Source: Enchytraeus crypticus
Taxonomy: Eukaryota > Annelida > Clitellata > Enchytraeida > Enchytraeidae
Length of the DNA stretch: 64,000 nt
Assembly: GCA_905160935.1 (NCBI GenBank)
Contig: CAJHZI010000748.1
Span: 1-64,000 of the forward strand
Direction: 5' to 3'
Numbering within the stretch: the stretch's first letter is position 1; every line of letters starts with the position of its first letter. The translations under genes and the position numbers were made by a program. Shown here piece by piece: positions 33,201 through 42,435 of the stretch. The notes under the pieces were generated by a model. The model did no database searches. It worked only from the letters and a program-made list of their open reading frames with translations, and was not told where the DNA came from.

Positions 33201-33700
33201 ATGATGGTGATGATGTGTTTCTTAGATGCTGGTCTATTAATAGATGCTGCTCTATTGCTCTATGCTGTTTGACTTAGCTGCCAGTAATATAAATATCTAT
33301 CTACTGCGCCAGATACTAGCGTTATGACGATGAGCTACAAGTCTATTGTACCTCTTTTAGTAGGGAAAAGGTTTTTGTTTCACACTGCATTGCTTTATTA
33401 CTGCTGTTTATGCCATTATGTCTTTTATATTATTTTAGCTATGTACAGATTATTTAAATGTTTAGATTACTTTTACATTTGCACGGTTGCTACAATTCAA
33501 TTAATTATATTAATTATATTAGCTATTTTCGTTCATTTATGTTTTCTCAGTGCGGATTATTGAGGTGTTTTATTTTTTGTATTTATTGTGTGCAGATTAT
33601 TCAGGTGTTCCATTTACCCAATCACAGTTCTGATTGGATGCTGGGAGTTAGAGGGGGACAGAGGGGTAAAGTTCCCATCGCCTATATCAGCATAGAGTAG
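21226..33700 (+). CDS. SH3GLB1: Endophilin-B (SH3GLB): N-BAR and SH3 membrane-curvature protein
   Basis: Endophilin-B proteins bind and bend membranes and act in autophagy, mitochondrial dynamics and endosomal traffic. Exons: 21226-21282, 21767-21908, 22838-22966, 23480-23613, 23905-23997, (24962-24982 optional), 27455-27544, 29433-29533, 30855-31059, 33596-33700, all phase-consistent, 351 or 358 aa; human endophilin-B1 has 365. MDFKKLSSDVGTLFNRAKQ is the amphipathic helix H0. BAR signatures are 'YTEEKLGGAERTEFD', 'TESVLQPNPGVRVEEF', 'LLGQYMIEAGNELG', 'KRLDLDAAKSKLKRAKA' and 'EFDRQCEVTRLLLEG'. After an Ala/Ser-rich linker, the SH3 domain (about 303-358) shows 'ARVLYDYDA', 'SDWMLG' and 'GKVPIAY'. 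The start at 21226 is chosen by homology; an in-frame ATG 21 bp upstream is possible. It is probably the single orthologue of vertebrate SH3GLB1/2; the symbol is by similarity. Confidence 0.94.
21361..21475 (+). mobile_element. tRNA-like SINE, family 3
   Basis: 'GGGTTAGATGGCCGAATGG' (A-box-like) and 'GATTTGAATCCCAGCC' (B-box-like), spaced as in a tRNA, followed by 'GATTGACGTTAAACTTGG'. One copy only; not a foldable tRNA gene. Confidence 0.6.
21597..21730 (+). mobile_element. tRNA-derived SINE, family 1
   Basis: Forward copy in endophilin-B intron 1, ending just before the acceptor of exon 2. Confidence 0.85.
21767..21908 (+). CDS. SH3GLB1: Endophilin-B exon 2 (BAR)
   Basis: Acceptor tctctgcag, donor CCTG|gtaggt, phase 1. 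Encodes YTEEKLGG through SVLQPNP. Confidence 0.95.
21948..22400. mobile_element. Foldback element interrupted by a LINE 3' end
   Basis: 21948-22068 and 22265-22398 are inverted copies of each other (for example 'GTTAACTTGACTGGCCATGTC' on + at about 22023 and its complement at about 22285), flanked by GATT repeats. The LINE remnant at 22070-22235 lies between them. Confidence 0.8.
22070..22235 (-). pseudogene. LINE reverse transcriptase C-terminus (fragment)
   Basis: Minus-strand frame reads 'MNISWEDAVRIAEDRKEW' then 'NVATLCSLQNARN' and a stop, followed by a GAT-rich tail, typical of the very end of a non-LTR ORF2. Confidence 0.75.
22525..22720 (-). mobile_element. Retroposon 3' end, family b
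   Basis: 'AAGAATTTAACGGCCGGTCC', 'AATGTCAGGGACATCTC', 'GACTCTACACAAACAGGC' and 'ACGATGACGACTGAGTACAC'; the inverse matches 38095-38225. Ends in (AATC)n. Confidence 0.7.
22838..22966 (+). CDS. SH3GLB1: Endophilin-B exon 3 (BAR)
   Basis: Acceptor tttgttag, donor TATG|gtgagt, phase 1. Encodes VRVEEFLYEK through GSSTAY. Confidence 0.94.
23045..23165 (-). mobile_element. tRNA-derived SINE, family 1
   Basis: Minus-strand copy in endophilin-B intron 3; B box mutated (GACTTGAATC on +). Confidence 0.8.
23418..23508 (+). repeat. Duplicated 5' end of endophilin-B exon 4
   Basis: 26 bases at 23418-23443 are identical to exon bases 23483-23508 (GCACACTGGTTAG...CAGACG). The upstream copy lies in the intron and is followed by a gtgaga donor-like sequence. 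Confidence 0.9.
23480..23613 (+). CDS. SH3GLB1: Endophilin-B exon 4 (BAR)
   Basis: Acceptor tgtatccag, donor CAG|gttctt (weak). Encodes TGQTQQKLGQAKREL through DSDMKTIQ. The first bases are duplicated upstream at 23418-23443. Confidence 0.92.
23905..23997 (+). CDS. SH3GLB1: Endophilin-B exon 5 (BAR)
   Basis: Preceded by (GATT)n and acceptor ctgatag; donor GAG|gtgagt, phase 0. Encodes KEKRTLETKRLDLDAAK through QPVKLE. Confidence 0.93.
24962..24982 (+). CDS. SH3GLB1: Candidate 21-nt microexon of endophilin-B
   Basis: acaacag|GGGGACGATTTGGTAGAGAAA|gtaagtg encodes GDDLVEK in phase 0 between two phase-0 exons, at a position where the family is variable in length. Strong donor; probably a cassette exon. 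No homologous insert was recognised, so this rests on splice signals and phase only. Confidence 0.5.
25565..25835 (+). repeat. 30-bp tandem array followed by SINE family 1
   Basis: About five copies of 'TTCAATAAGAACATTACAAA' + 'TAGTAATATA' (25565-25708). A family 1 SINE (25709-25835) follows, and one further array unit lies at 25843-25873, so the SINE seems inserted into the array. Confidence 0.85.
27060..27132 (-). mobile_element. Retroposon 3' end, family a, with A-rich tract
   Basis: (A)n, AATAATAAAGGTTTAACGTCC and TTCCTCATCCAGGGATGATG, the reverse complement of the family a tail. Confidence 0.65.
27134..27470 (+). repeat. 56-bp tandem array of 3' splice sites
   Basis: Six units, each containing 'TATTGTTTGTAG' + 'GCGGAGTCAGAACT' + 'AAGGATTG'. 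Junctions lie at 27176, 27232, 27287, 27343, 27399 and 27455. Only the last continues into the real exon 7. A diverged older copy lies around 26785-26822 (junction 26810). Confidence 0.95.
27455..27544 (+). CDS. SH3GLB1: Endophilin-B exon 7 (BAR)
   Basis: Encodes AESELRIAQNEF through LNGAY, phase 0 at both ends, donor TAT|gtaagt. Its acceptor tttgtag is the last of six tandem copies. Confidence 0.94.
27560..28520. repeat. 15-bp repeat with 45-bp higher-order unit
   Basis: Units of GCTAATAATAATAAT, in which every third unit is GCTAATAATCATAAT, giving a 45-bp periodicity over nearly 1 kb. Open frames on both strands are artefacts of a unit length divisible by three. Confidence 0.95.
28885..29410. 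repeat. (GATT/GACT)n microsatellite
   Basis: Long degenerate GATT/GACT tract ending 23 bp before the acceptor of endophilin-B exon 8. Confidence 0.93.
29433..29533 (+). CDS. SH3GLB1: Endophilin-B exon 8 (end of BAR)
   Basis: Encodes THHQRCLQDFVQAQ through DLQKQLG. Acceptor tgctgtag, donor GCCT|gtgagt, phase 2. Confidence 0.94.
29575..30205. repeat. 36-bp tandem array in endophilin-B intron 8
   Basis: About 17 units of 'TTTGACTGGATCTTAAACTG' + 'TGACTTTCTCCTAAGA', with a second unit type carrying TTTGTACTAAG; some units are shortened. Confidence 0.95.
30205..30470 (+). mobile_element. Two LINE 3' tails in tandem
   Basis: 'GACTGATGATATGGTATGGG', 'ACAGAGAGGAGTAGAGAAGG', 'TATTCGTATCCTGATC' and 'GGGAAGATGATGACGATGATG'. 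The same tail is at 33105-33215 and 57780-57850 (+), and inverted near 53060-53155, 58890-58985 and 63580-63690. At 57640-57780 it follows LINE coding remnants. Confidence 0.7.
30855..31059 (+). CDS. SH3GLB1: Endophilin-B exon 9 (linker and first half of SH3)
   Basis: Thr/Ser/Ala-rich linker followed by KARVLYDYDAADMSELS; acceptor tatgcag, donor GAG|gtgagt. GC-rich relative to its introns. Confidence 0.93.
31062..31285. repeat. (AATC)n with about 80-bp internal repeats
   Basis: Degenerate CAATCAAT with a repeated block 'AATATGTCATTCTATCAAT..AGTGAATTGGTTA'. Confidence 0.8.
31699..31840 (+). mobile_element. tRNA-derived SINE, family 1, with inverted head
   Basis: Best preserved copy (GGGTTCAAATCCTGGGCTCG, GTGAGGAAACTGACGTTAAC). 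An inverted copy of its first 15 bases directly precedes it: 31699-31713 pairs with 31716-31730. Confidence 0.9.
31845..32930. other. Endophilin-B intron 9, unrecognised part
   Basis: AT-rich, no repeat or coding signature that I can support. Confidence 0.5.
32930..33215 (+). mobile_element. Retroposon copy with LINE tail
   Basis: 'CCCCGTGTTGTGTTTGGG', 'GACTAAAGCACTAAGATGCA', 'TTCGGTTGGTGAGCGCC' and then the 'GATATGGTATGGGACAGAG' tail ending in (GAT)n. It joins the 7085 family and the LINE-tail family into one element. Confidence 0.65.
33596..33700 (+). CDS. SH3GLB1: Endophilin-B exon 10 (second half of SH3, stop)
   Basis: Acceptor gtgtgcag; encodes IIQVFHLPNHSSDWML through AYISIE, stop TAG at 33698. 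The family position usually reads 'DSDWLMGERGNQ'; here LGVRGGQ. Confidence 0.93.
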   Translation: MIQVFHLPNHSSDWMLGVRGGQRGKVPIAYISIE

Positions 33701-34320
33701 ATCAATAGAGAATAAATAGATCAATAGATCATAGAATAGATCAATATAGAACAGATCAGTATTTAATAGAATAGATCAATACGGAATTGATCAATCAATC
33801 ATAGAATAGTGTAGAATAGATCACTAGATTATTAAATAGATCAGTATAGAATAGATGATAGAATAGATCAATAGAGCATAGAATAGATCAATATAGAATA
33901 GATCATAGAATAGATCAATGGATCATAGAATAGATCAATATAGAATAGATCATAGAATAGATCAATAGAGCATTGATCATAGATAAATATAGAATAGATC
34001 ATAGAATAGATCATAGAATAGATCGATAGATCATAGAATAGATCATAAAATAGATCATAGAATAGATCAGTATAGAATAGATCAATAGATCATAGATTAA
34101 ATCTATATAGAATAGACCAGTAGATCACAGATTAGATCAATATAGAATAGATCATAGAATGGATCAATATAGAATAGATCAATAGAAGAATATGGAATAG
34201 ATCAATATAGAATAGATCAATAGAAGAATATGGAATAGATCAATATAGAATAGATCAATAGAAGAATATAGAATAGATCAGTGGATCAATACAGGATAGA
34301 TCAATAGATCAATAGCGATC
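33701..34320. repeat. Variable 'ATAGAATAGATCAATAGATC' array after endophilin-B
   Basis: Begins right after the stop codon; units of about 15-30 bp built from AGATCAATATAGAAT and ATAGAATAGATCAT. AATAAA occurs at 33711 but is only 10 bp after the stop. Confidence 0.9.
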
Positions 34321-36280
34321 ATGTACCTCGTCATCTCGTGGGATCCATATCTCTACTGATCTAAGACAACATCAACAATTGAAACTGTAAGATAACTGAC
34401 TAGTAAACTTGTAGTTAATAGTTATCATTGTCTACTTTGGCTTGCTTTTAATAGTCTAGCAATACTGCTAGTTTAATTTCCTATAAATACAATCTAAAAT
34501 TATAAATGGTTTGAGCTCACGGTGGTTTCTTTTATGCAGATTTATAAAGTGTCTCGTTTAAATCGTGGTGTAACATTTTTGTTGCTTGTTATTTAGTTAA
34601 ATTATGTTGACCACTGTGTTGATATTTAATTTCAGATGCAATAATTAAATGATGAATTAGCTTTAGTCGTATCTCTCTCGCTTAAGTTCTGCCATGTGGC
34701 AGGGCCAAGGTACAGCGAGCTATACTTAGTCTCATACATTTTCATGTTGATGAATGCACCAGTTAACAGGTTTATCATCAAACTTTTGTTGAAAGCTTTT
34801 GTCACATAGTCGTTAAATGTTTTTGAGTATTTGTTTAAACTTTGGGGTGAAACAACAACAGCTGTTAAACTGTACACTCATCAATTTCAACATCGACAAC
34901 AAGGATAGATTCCAAAGTCAAACCAATGACCAAAGATATCAAGATTCATAAAACAGGGCAAATCCATAGCGATGCAAATCCAAACGGTGCAAATCCAAAG
35001 CGGTGCAAGTCCAAAGTTCAAACGCCAGGAAAAGTCCACGTAGCTAACTAAGGAAAAGATATATTTCATGTTGGTCACAACTCACGGACATGAAATGGAA
35101 AAATGGCAAAGATAAATCTTTGATAGTCCATGAGACAACCTAGCAAGCGGTGTTGTAATGAAAATAAGAACGTAGAGAATGTAAGCCTTTAGCAGTTAAA
35201 TTCTATTTATCACACGCCACGACAATATTACACACAAGCTATAAAAAGTCCAAAATAATATACAGCATGAATTCATATCAGAATAAATATTTCTGTCAAA
35301 AACATAACCAGCTCATAATTAATAGTTTTTCTATTCTACCAGTAGTGGTAGTACCTCTAGATCTTTAGCCTGCTAATGTCATCGAGCAGTTTACACAGGA
35401 AGGATGCAATTCAAGAATCTTCTTCATTTAACATGTTGTTGTAAAGTATATTTTTCTTCACTAGTAAAACTTATTTTTCTCTTATATGTTTGTATTTTTA
35501 ACTAGTGAACACTATATTTCTCTCATTTGATTACTTAGGGTCTTTTTCATCTTTGATGCGGTTGTTCTACGTACGTGTGTTTAACTTATTAGTGCTGCTG
35601 CCATCTTGCGAGATTCTGACTTAACCCTTTCTTAAAGAGTATGAGTAGAGCATATGACAGTATTGCGAAGATCTTTCATACGACTGACAAGGAAGTAATT
35701 ATGTGGTGTCAATATTATTTTGGTTTTTAGGCCTTTGAGTATCTTATATGAATACCATAGATATAATTTTTTAAACAAATTAGTATTGGATGCCAAAATT
35801 ATTAAAGGGATCGAATTAGATCATCCAGATTATTTAGAATTTGAAGGTTAACAAAGGAAATACAATATTTCGTTTGTTGATTCTGTTGCTAAAGTACGAT
35901 TTAAATTTTGGATCTACGTTGACAAAATGCTACATATTGAATATTCTAATGAATAATTGATTTGATTTGATTCTGTTTGTCGCTTGTAAACTACCAGGTT
36001 TGCATTGCTTAGCTGTACTTGTATGCAAAGTGTTGTTTCTTTTCGTTTATTTTTCTTTCTTTTTTCTATATCTTGTTCGAAACTACCATGTATTGGTGAA
36101 AAATAAAGTCTATATTACGATACACGTGGATCTACTAACGGTGATTATGCTGTTGCGTGTGTTCAACTTTAGTTGAAGTTGTTAATATAACTGCTGGTTC
36201 AATAACTGTCTAACGGTGGTTAAGTCCATATTAATTCATGTTGATGTCCATATTACTTCATATTCATATTCATAGTCGTC
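34321..36280. other. Intergenic DNA with scattered retroposon pieces
   Basis: Contains a LINE-tail piece near 34680-34745 and family e (inverted) at 34870-35040 with repeated 'GGTGCAAATCCAAA'. The rest is unrecognised, with no credible gene. Confidence 0.5.
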
Positions 36281-36333
36281 ATATTGATGCGTATTACTGG
36301 CACCTAACAGGTGCCAGTAATACGCATTGATAT
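36281..36333. repeat. 25-bp-arm inverted repeat
   Basis: 36281-36305 and 36309-36333 are reverse complements with two mismatches; the inner 17 bp (GCGTATTACTGGCACCT) are perfect, with a 3-base loop. Confidence 0.9.
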
Positions 36334-36457
36334 ACATGCATACGATGAGTAATACACGTATATATAAGCAATACAGCTATATATATACAGTATATACTGT
36401 ATATATATACATATATATATATATATATACATATATATATGTATATATATGTATATA

Positions 36458-36523
<66 letters not shown>

Positions 36524-36605
36524 CATGTATACGATCAGTAATACACGTATTGATAAGCAATACAGCTATAGATATACATGAACATGTATACATCAGTAGT
36601 ACATC
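36330..36605. repeat. (TA)n microsatellite between two copies of an about 50-bp repeat
   Basis: 'AGTAATACACGTAT..AAGCAATACAGCTATA' occurs on both sides (36350-36380 and 36537-36570) of a long TA tract. Confidence 0.85.
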
Positions 36606-37430
36606 AATATCTGGTTGACTTGTGTGATCTTTACCATTGCCAAATTGTGTTACCATGTGTTTCTTACAAACAGAACTACCAGTGTGTTTCGTACTTCTAA
36701 CTTGTGCCTCGTACGTATTTATAAGTTTATAAATGTCAAGATTTTTCTTTACAGTCCGTTCTAGGTCGTTTGATGTAACTGTCTACCTTGCACAGTGTTC
36801 ATTGTATCTAAACTATATCAGTTTATAGGATGTAAAAATGTTATTATTAATCTTATGCAATATTTTATTATAAAAGAGTAGCAACTTTGCTATCATTGCT
36901 TTCATTATTAATTCTTAGTAAGGAATGATAGATAGAGGTAGTACGAATCAAGTCATGACAAATGACTGTACCAGATTGTCAGAAGTCTGGACTCACGCAA
37001 CGATTGTGGTTTATGACTGCCGGACAAAATTGATTCCACGAGTCATCTAACGAAACAAATGTTTTAGTTTTTTAAATGACTATAATTGATGGACTAAGTT
37101 AGATTCATTTATACTAATTGATTGATTGCTGTGATGATGTCACACCAGTGCGCTTGCGGTGTTGCTATTTCTATTTTTCTCCTGTGTGTTGTAGCTTGCT
37201 GGTCGATCAAGATTCTGTAATATTTTTAAAATAACCCTCAACCCTGTCGTATTCTTCGCTATTCCAGTAAAAATCTCCTTACTATTCTTGATATTAGATC
37301 TTCCATTGGCAAACGCTTCTTTATGTTTTCTTCTGTTCTAACAAAATGGAACTCTTTCTCTGCAAAATCTTCCATCTTATAGACCTGTTATAATTTGTAT
37401 TGGTAACTCTGCTCACATAATAAACAAAGC
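36606..37430. other. Intergenic DNA, nothing recognised
   Basis: AT-rich with no supportable feature. Confidence 0.5.
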
Positions 37431-37434
37431 CTAG

Positions 37435-37528
37435 TGGGGGAGTGGTGGGAGAGTGGTGGGGGAGTGGTGGGAGAGTGGTGGGAGAGTGGTGGGGGAGTGG
37501 TGGGGGAGTGGTGGGAGAGGGGAGGGGT
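37435..37528 (+). repeat. G-rich array (GGGGGAGTGGTGGGAGAGTG)
   Basis: About 90 bp of guanine-rich direct repeats with many runs of three to five G on the + strand, compatible with G-quadruplex formation. Confidence 0.9.
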
Positions 37529-38094
37529 GATGCTTATATTGACGGCTGGCAATGCTCAGCATATTTGCTTATATTTATTATCAATTTCTTCATTTATTAA
37601 CAGAATGGTGTTTTAAATATAACACAAAATTACATTTAGTATGTCTAGATAGCATATATAGAGAGAATATATGACATTTTTAGAATATATTACATTGCAG
37701 TTTTCTTCCGTAAAACAAAATAGGTCGTCATTGCACAGTGGCGCCTCCAACAAATGAAAATGTATATATTGTAATTTTTCAAAGTAAACACCTTTTATGA
37801 AAGGTTTACAATTGTATTAGAGCTTTTCTTGGCAACCTAGAACCTATCTTCGGCTACTTATCTTTGGCTACCTATCTTGGCTAATTATCTTTGGCTACTC
37901 ACGTAACAGTTACAATAACTTACTGTTACATTAATCTTTGTGACGGTAGCTCGAGTGTGTCTAGTCGTCTTGAAGAGAAGCCTTGTGCTTCTGAACCTTG
38001 ACGTTAAACACACTACAACCTAGAACCTATCTCTTTCATCTGTAAGTCAATATAATGACCTTCTTATTTCGAATCGTGATTTTCTCTTTTAATC

Positions 38095-38225
38095 TCGCTT
38101 TCTCTTACGGTGTTTGTGTACTCAGTCGTCATCGTGTGATGACGTCTGTTGATGCAGAGTCTGTTTGAGACGTCCCTGACATTATCCTATGGCGAGAAAT
38201 TGAGCATTTAATTCTTATCGATTAA
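38095..38225 (+). mobile_element. Retroposon 3' end, family b
   Basis: 'GTACTCAGTCGTCATCGTGT', 'GAGACGTCCCTGACATTATC' and 'AATTGAGCATTTAATTCTTA'. 37529-38094 and 38226-38750 show nothing else. Confidence 0.65.
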
Positions 38226-38749
38226 TGTAAATAATTTTAATAACTTAATAATGCAAATTATTATGCCTCGATTTTCTGTGCTTATAATAACGTAAATATA
38301 ATATATTATGGTAACATAGCAATGCCATTATGACCAAACTTGAAATGTGGTATTGTGTGCCTATATTTCTATGCGTCTATTATATTCGCTGTAGTTTTAC
38401 GAATATTTGTGATAGGAAGCCCGTTCTGCTCATATTTACATTGAATTCTTTTTCCTGCACCTCTCTCTTTAGAATGCTCCTGGCAAGCAGTTAAATGGGA
38501 AACGGATTGGAGAATATTGACTAATTTTTCTAAACTAGATGTTGCTTGTTTGTTTCAATTAGTTATTCGAGTGTATTTTAGATTTTTTGAAAAGAGGAGA
38601 CGGTAACATTTAGCCCTGGATTACTTAAAATACTGCCTAGACCACCAACGTGAGAGACGTACTGGGCTGAAGTTTTTATGTAGAACTTATGTTTTATGTG
38701 GAACTTATTGAGCTAAAATCACGTTATGAAAATTTAGAGAAAGATCGTT

Positions 38750-38965
38750 AGATAGATAGAGAGGTAGAGTGGGAGAGAGAGTGAGAGAGAGAGCGAGAGA
38801 GAGATATCTGAAGATGTCGAAACTTCTTTCAAAAAGTCATATCGCTTAGTGTAACATAAGCTTAGTACTACAAGAGCCACTTTCAAAGACGACTGGGATG
38901 CGAATCGGTGGCCTCCTGCTTCTCAAGTAAGCGTGCTAATCACTGGGCTATCCATGCTGTACTTG
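38750..38965 (-). repeat. (GA)n tract and tRNA-like fragment
   Basis: GA-rich 38755-38805, then on the minus strand a tRNA-like sequence (on +: GGATGCGAATCGGTGGCC, GTGCTAATCACTGGGCTA) at 38890-38955. It is not a complete tRNA, more likely a SINE head. Confidence 0.45.
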
Positions 38966-39219
38966 ATTAGTTTTTGAAACTATAGTTGATGCTGCGAGTA
39001 GTGTGCATCTCTTTGTCGTTTTTCTACATTTGCTTTGTTTTTGATCGTAATTTAATTATTTTTCTCTTCTGGTTTCTACTTACTGTTGTCTTCTATTGCT
39101 GACTAATTGTTTACAGTTATAGCAATCTTGCTGTTGTCCTACTTCATTCCTAATGCTAGATATTCTTATTCTTTCTGTGAATATATAAGTGGTTTAAGTA
39201 ATTTTTATCGATTCTTCTT

Positions 39220-39271
39220 TATCTCCTTCTCTCTCTCCTTTCATTATTCTCTTTCTCTCTCTCTCTCTCTT

Positions 39272-39353
<82 letters not shown>

Positions 39354-39355
39354 AT
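39220..39355. repeat. (CT)n microsatellite
   Basis: Long CT/CTTT tract. Leu/Ser-rich open frames through it are artefacts. Confidence 0.95.
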
Positions 39356-39879
39356 AATTCATTTAATTGTACGTATATAGAATTGTTGTTGTTGTCCGCT
39401 GTGTTGTATTTTCTACCCGCCGTTGCCTGGTTGTTTTTCACTGAACACACGTTCTTCTGTTAAATGAATGCTTTTCATCTTGTGTTGTCTTTTCGTTGGT
39501 CAATTTCTCACCATTGTACGATTTATCATTTCGTTTCAATTTCCTCATTACCTGCGCAAGATGAACCGAAAATTGCAAGAGTCAAGAAAACTTAGAATTT
39601 CACTTTCGGACAACTACATGTCTTTTATAAGTTACGTACATTACAAATAACTAGGATGCCAACGAGAAAATATTTCAGAGCTCTTACAAGCGTAGTCTCT
39701 CTGTTTACTTGTAATTTTAATCTCTTGCTCATACAATACATTAAGAAATTTACGCTAATTTCTTCATCCGAGGGCGATATCGAGAACGTTCCTGTCTGAA
39801 CATGCCTGTGTACAGTTGAAATCTCATAAGAAAACTCACTGTGTTTTCCTTTGGTCTCAGCTTTTATGATTAGCAATCA

Positions 39880-40020
39880 TTAGACCTTACTTCTCCTCAG
39901 CACATTTCTTTTGCAGATTGGTCTGGATGAATTGATCTGTAGTGATGTCTGCTGTTGGGGACGTCCCTGACATCATCCCTAGATGAGGAAAAGGACGTTA
40001 AACCTTTAATATTATTAAGT
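39880..40020 (+). mobile_element. Retroposon 3' end, family a
   Basis: Near-identical to 9205-9362: 'CTTACTTCTCCTCAGCACA', 'GACGTCCCTGACATCATCCC' and 'GACGTTAAACCTTTAATATT'. Confidence 0.75.
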
Positions 40021-41010
40021 GCTAAATGTATAAGCTAATAACAGCTGACATTCTTGTTTGCATATAATTTTAACAGTGAAAGATGGCAATATATTTTATC
40101 AGTGTTAACAATAATAAAACTGAGCATATCAAGGCACAGTCTGCAGATATAAATACACACAATTCATTAGATACAGAGTAATTTCGCATAATGTTTCAGT
40201 TTTACTCTTCCAAGGCACAAATTCCTACATTTTATAAGTTTGAAAGACCATTAGCGCGCAAAACAAAGGGACCAAATTTTAGAAGACACTACACGGATTA
40301 TACTTGCTCTTATTCGATTCCACTTCACTATAATTACGACAATTTTTCTTCAACTATATCTGCGGTCGTCGTCTTTCCTTAACACGTACATAACATTTAC
40401 CCCACTCTTTAGTTTTAAAATAAAATTTAAAATGTTCAAATTACCTCTACCGCAAGTATATTTTGTTGTACGGAAATAGATGTTACATTTATCTGCAGCT
40501 TCATAAAATATATCAGCTTACGCTATTAATTTCCGAAACAACTTGTTCTATTTGATAGTACTTGCACCTTCACAAATACTAACAATGCTATATCCTGTTA
40601 TATCACAATCATATATAATTATCTACGCTGATGGCTGAACCTGATCCTTTTGACTCTCAGCCACTCTTCTCGCATTGATTGAAAGCAATTCACGAAATGA
40701 TCTGAAAAAAATTAACAAAGAATTTCGTAGCAAATTTATTACAGACGAAGATTATAGCAAAGAAGAGAAAATCTAAAAATCTAAACATAACGCTGGCTAA
40801 AGCTTAATCTACGCATTAACCTAACTAAATATTAATCAAATCATCCGACTAAAACTTAATCTAATCTTTAATATGACTAAGGCTAAATCTAATCATAAAC
40901 CTGACTAAAGTTTATGAGGGTAAGCAATTCAGAAGCAGTGCCTTGCTTGGTCTCACAGAATTGTGAAACTAGTGATCCCAAGTCCGGTCGTAAAGAATGA
41001 TTTTTGCTGT
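40021..41010. other. Intergenic DNA, nothing recognised
   Basis: AT-rich, with 'CTAAATCTAATC..CTGACTAAA' mini-repeats around 40790-40910; no supportable gene. Confidence 0.5.
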
Positions 41011-41014
41011 TTAT

Positions 41015-41320
41015 CACGTTGAATGAACAATTATCAAGTGGAATGAACATTTATCAAGTGGAATGAACATTTATCAAGTGGGATGAACATTTATTAAGTG
41101 GGATGAACATTTATCAAGTGGAATGAACATTTTATCAAGTGGAATGAACATTTATCAAGTGGAATGAACATTTATCAAGTGGAATGAACATTTATCAAGT
41201 GGAATGAACATTTATCAAGTGGAATGAACATTTATTAAGTGGATGAACATTTATCAAGTGGAATGAACATTTATCAAGTGGAATGAACATTTATCAAGTG
41301 GGATGAAGGCTTTTCAAGTT
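41015..41320. repeat. 20-bp tandem array
   Basis: About 14 copies of 'AAGTGGAATGAACATTTATC' with single-base variants. Confidence 0.95.
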
Positions 41321-42073
41321 AGAAGTACGTTAGTCTGCTGTCATATGTGAAACAAGTACATTGTAGGCTTGCTTTGCAGTTATACTTTGGGTTAATTATT
41401 AAAATTATCTAGCACAATGATTGAATTATCTATCGACTGAATGATTTACTGATAAGAATTTAAAGTAATTGATTGATTTATGGAATTATTGATTGATTGA
41501 TAATGTTTAATACCAGTTGCTGCAGAGGTATGTAAGCCATTTATATTCGTATTCCATAAGGACTGTATCGCTTTGCCTGCAAACAAAATCACATAACTTA
41601 AATATGAGAGCTATTAAAATTGTTAATTTTAAACTTCTCACTTATAAATTTCTTTGAAATTTATTATATCCGTGTACTGCTTAATTTCATTTTTATTCTT
41701 GATACGGCTACACTATATATTTTTCATGATATCTCAAATTAATTAAATTCTGATTAATTAAACATATAAAACTTAAACTCTTACTAATGAAGCATTGCAG
41801 TTAAACTATTATTGAACATACTCTATCTAATTAAACTGATTTTATTAAACAAACCCTAATTAACTAAACTAATTAATTAAACATAGCCTAATTAATTATA
41901 CTGATTAATTTAACTTACTCTAATTAAGTAAACTATGATTAGTTTAATTTACTCTTATTAACTAACCTCATATTAATTAAATATATTCATAATTAAATAA
42001 ACTGTTTTATTAAACATACTATAATTAATTATACTCTTGTTAATGAAACATATTCTATTTAACCAAACTTTGA
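41321..42073. other. 3' flank of the mucin-like gene
   Basis: AT-rich with TTAATTAAACT-type motifs. On the minus strand an AATAAA (42006-42011) lies 63 bp after the stop codon and is a plausible poly(A) signal. Confidence 0.4.
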
Positions 42074-42435
42074 TTATCCTAAAATTAATCTAAATCTATT
42101 AAAAATTTCAACACTAACGTAGCCCTGCGGTAAAACCCTTGGACTGGCTCTGTATCTGGGCACAGGCACGGGAACGACTCTCGGCTGAGGCGGGTAAACA
42201 TTGGCAAACCTTGGCACTGGTTGACCAAATCCACCATAGGGGGGGTAGCCGTATGGCGGGTAATTCGGCGGGGGGTAGTTGCGGACGGGATATCGAACAG
42301 GAGGGGCTGCGGCCCCCGTTCCACGGCAGCAACAGTAGTAGGCCCCAAATAGTAGACCGGCCAGGGCCAGTGCGCCCCCTATGCTCCCCACAATTATTCC
42401 TATCTCATTGTTTGACAGACCACCACCGCCCCCAC
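42074..42435 (-). CDS. Mucin-like gene: TM helix and cytoplasmic tail, stop
   Basis: Gly-rich start, then the helix '[16 protein letters not shown]' with small-xxx-small motifs, a juxtamembrane CCC cluster, and a tail with repeated NYPP/GYPP. PPNY is a PPxY motif (WW-domain ligand), and Pro/Arg/Val-rich repeats follow. TAA at 42074-42076. Confidence 0.9.

Noticed and set aside
35967-36176. Hydrophobic 69-residue frame
   Set aside because: AT-rich random-looking frame, no splice partners or family signature.
39107-39463. Leu/Ser-rich membrane-like frame
   Set aside because: Produced by a (CT)n microsatellite.
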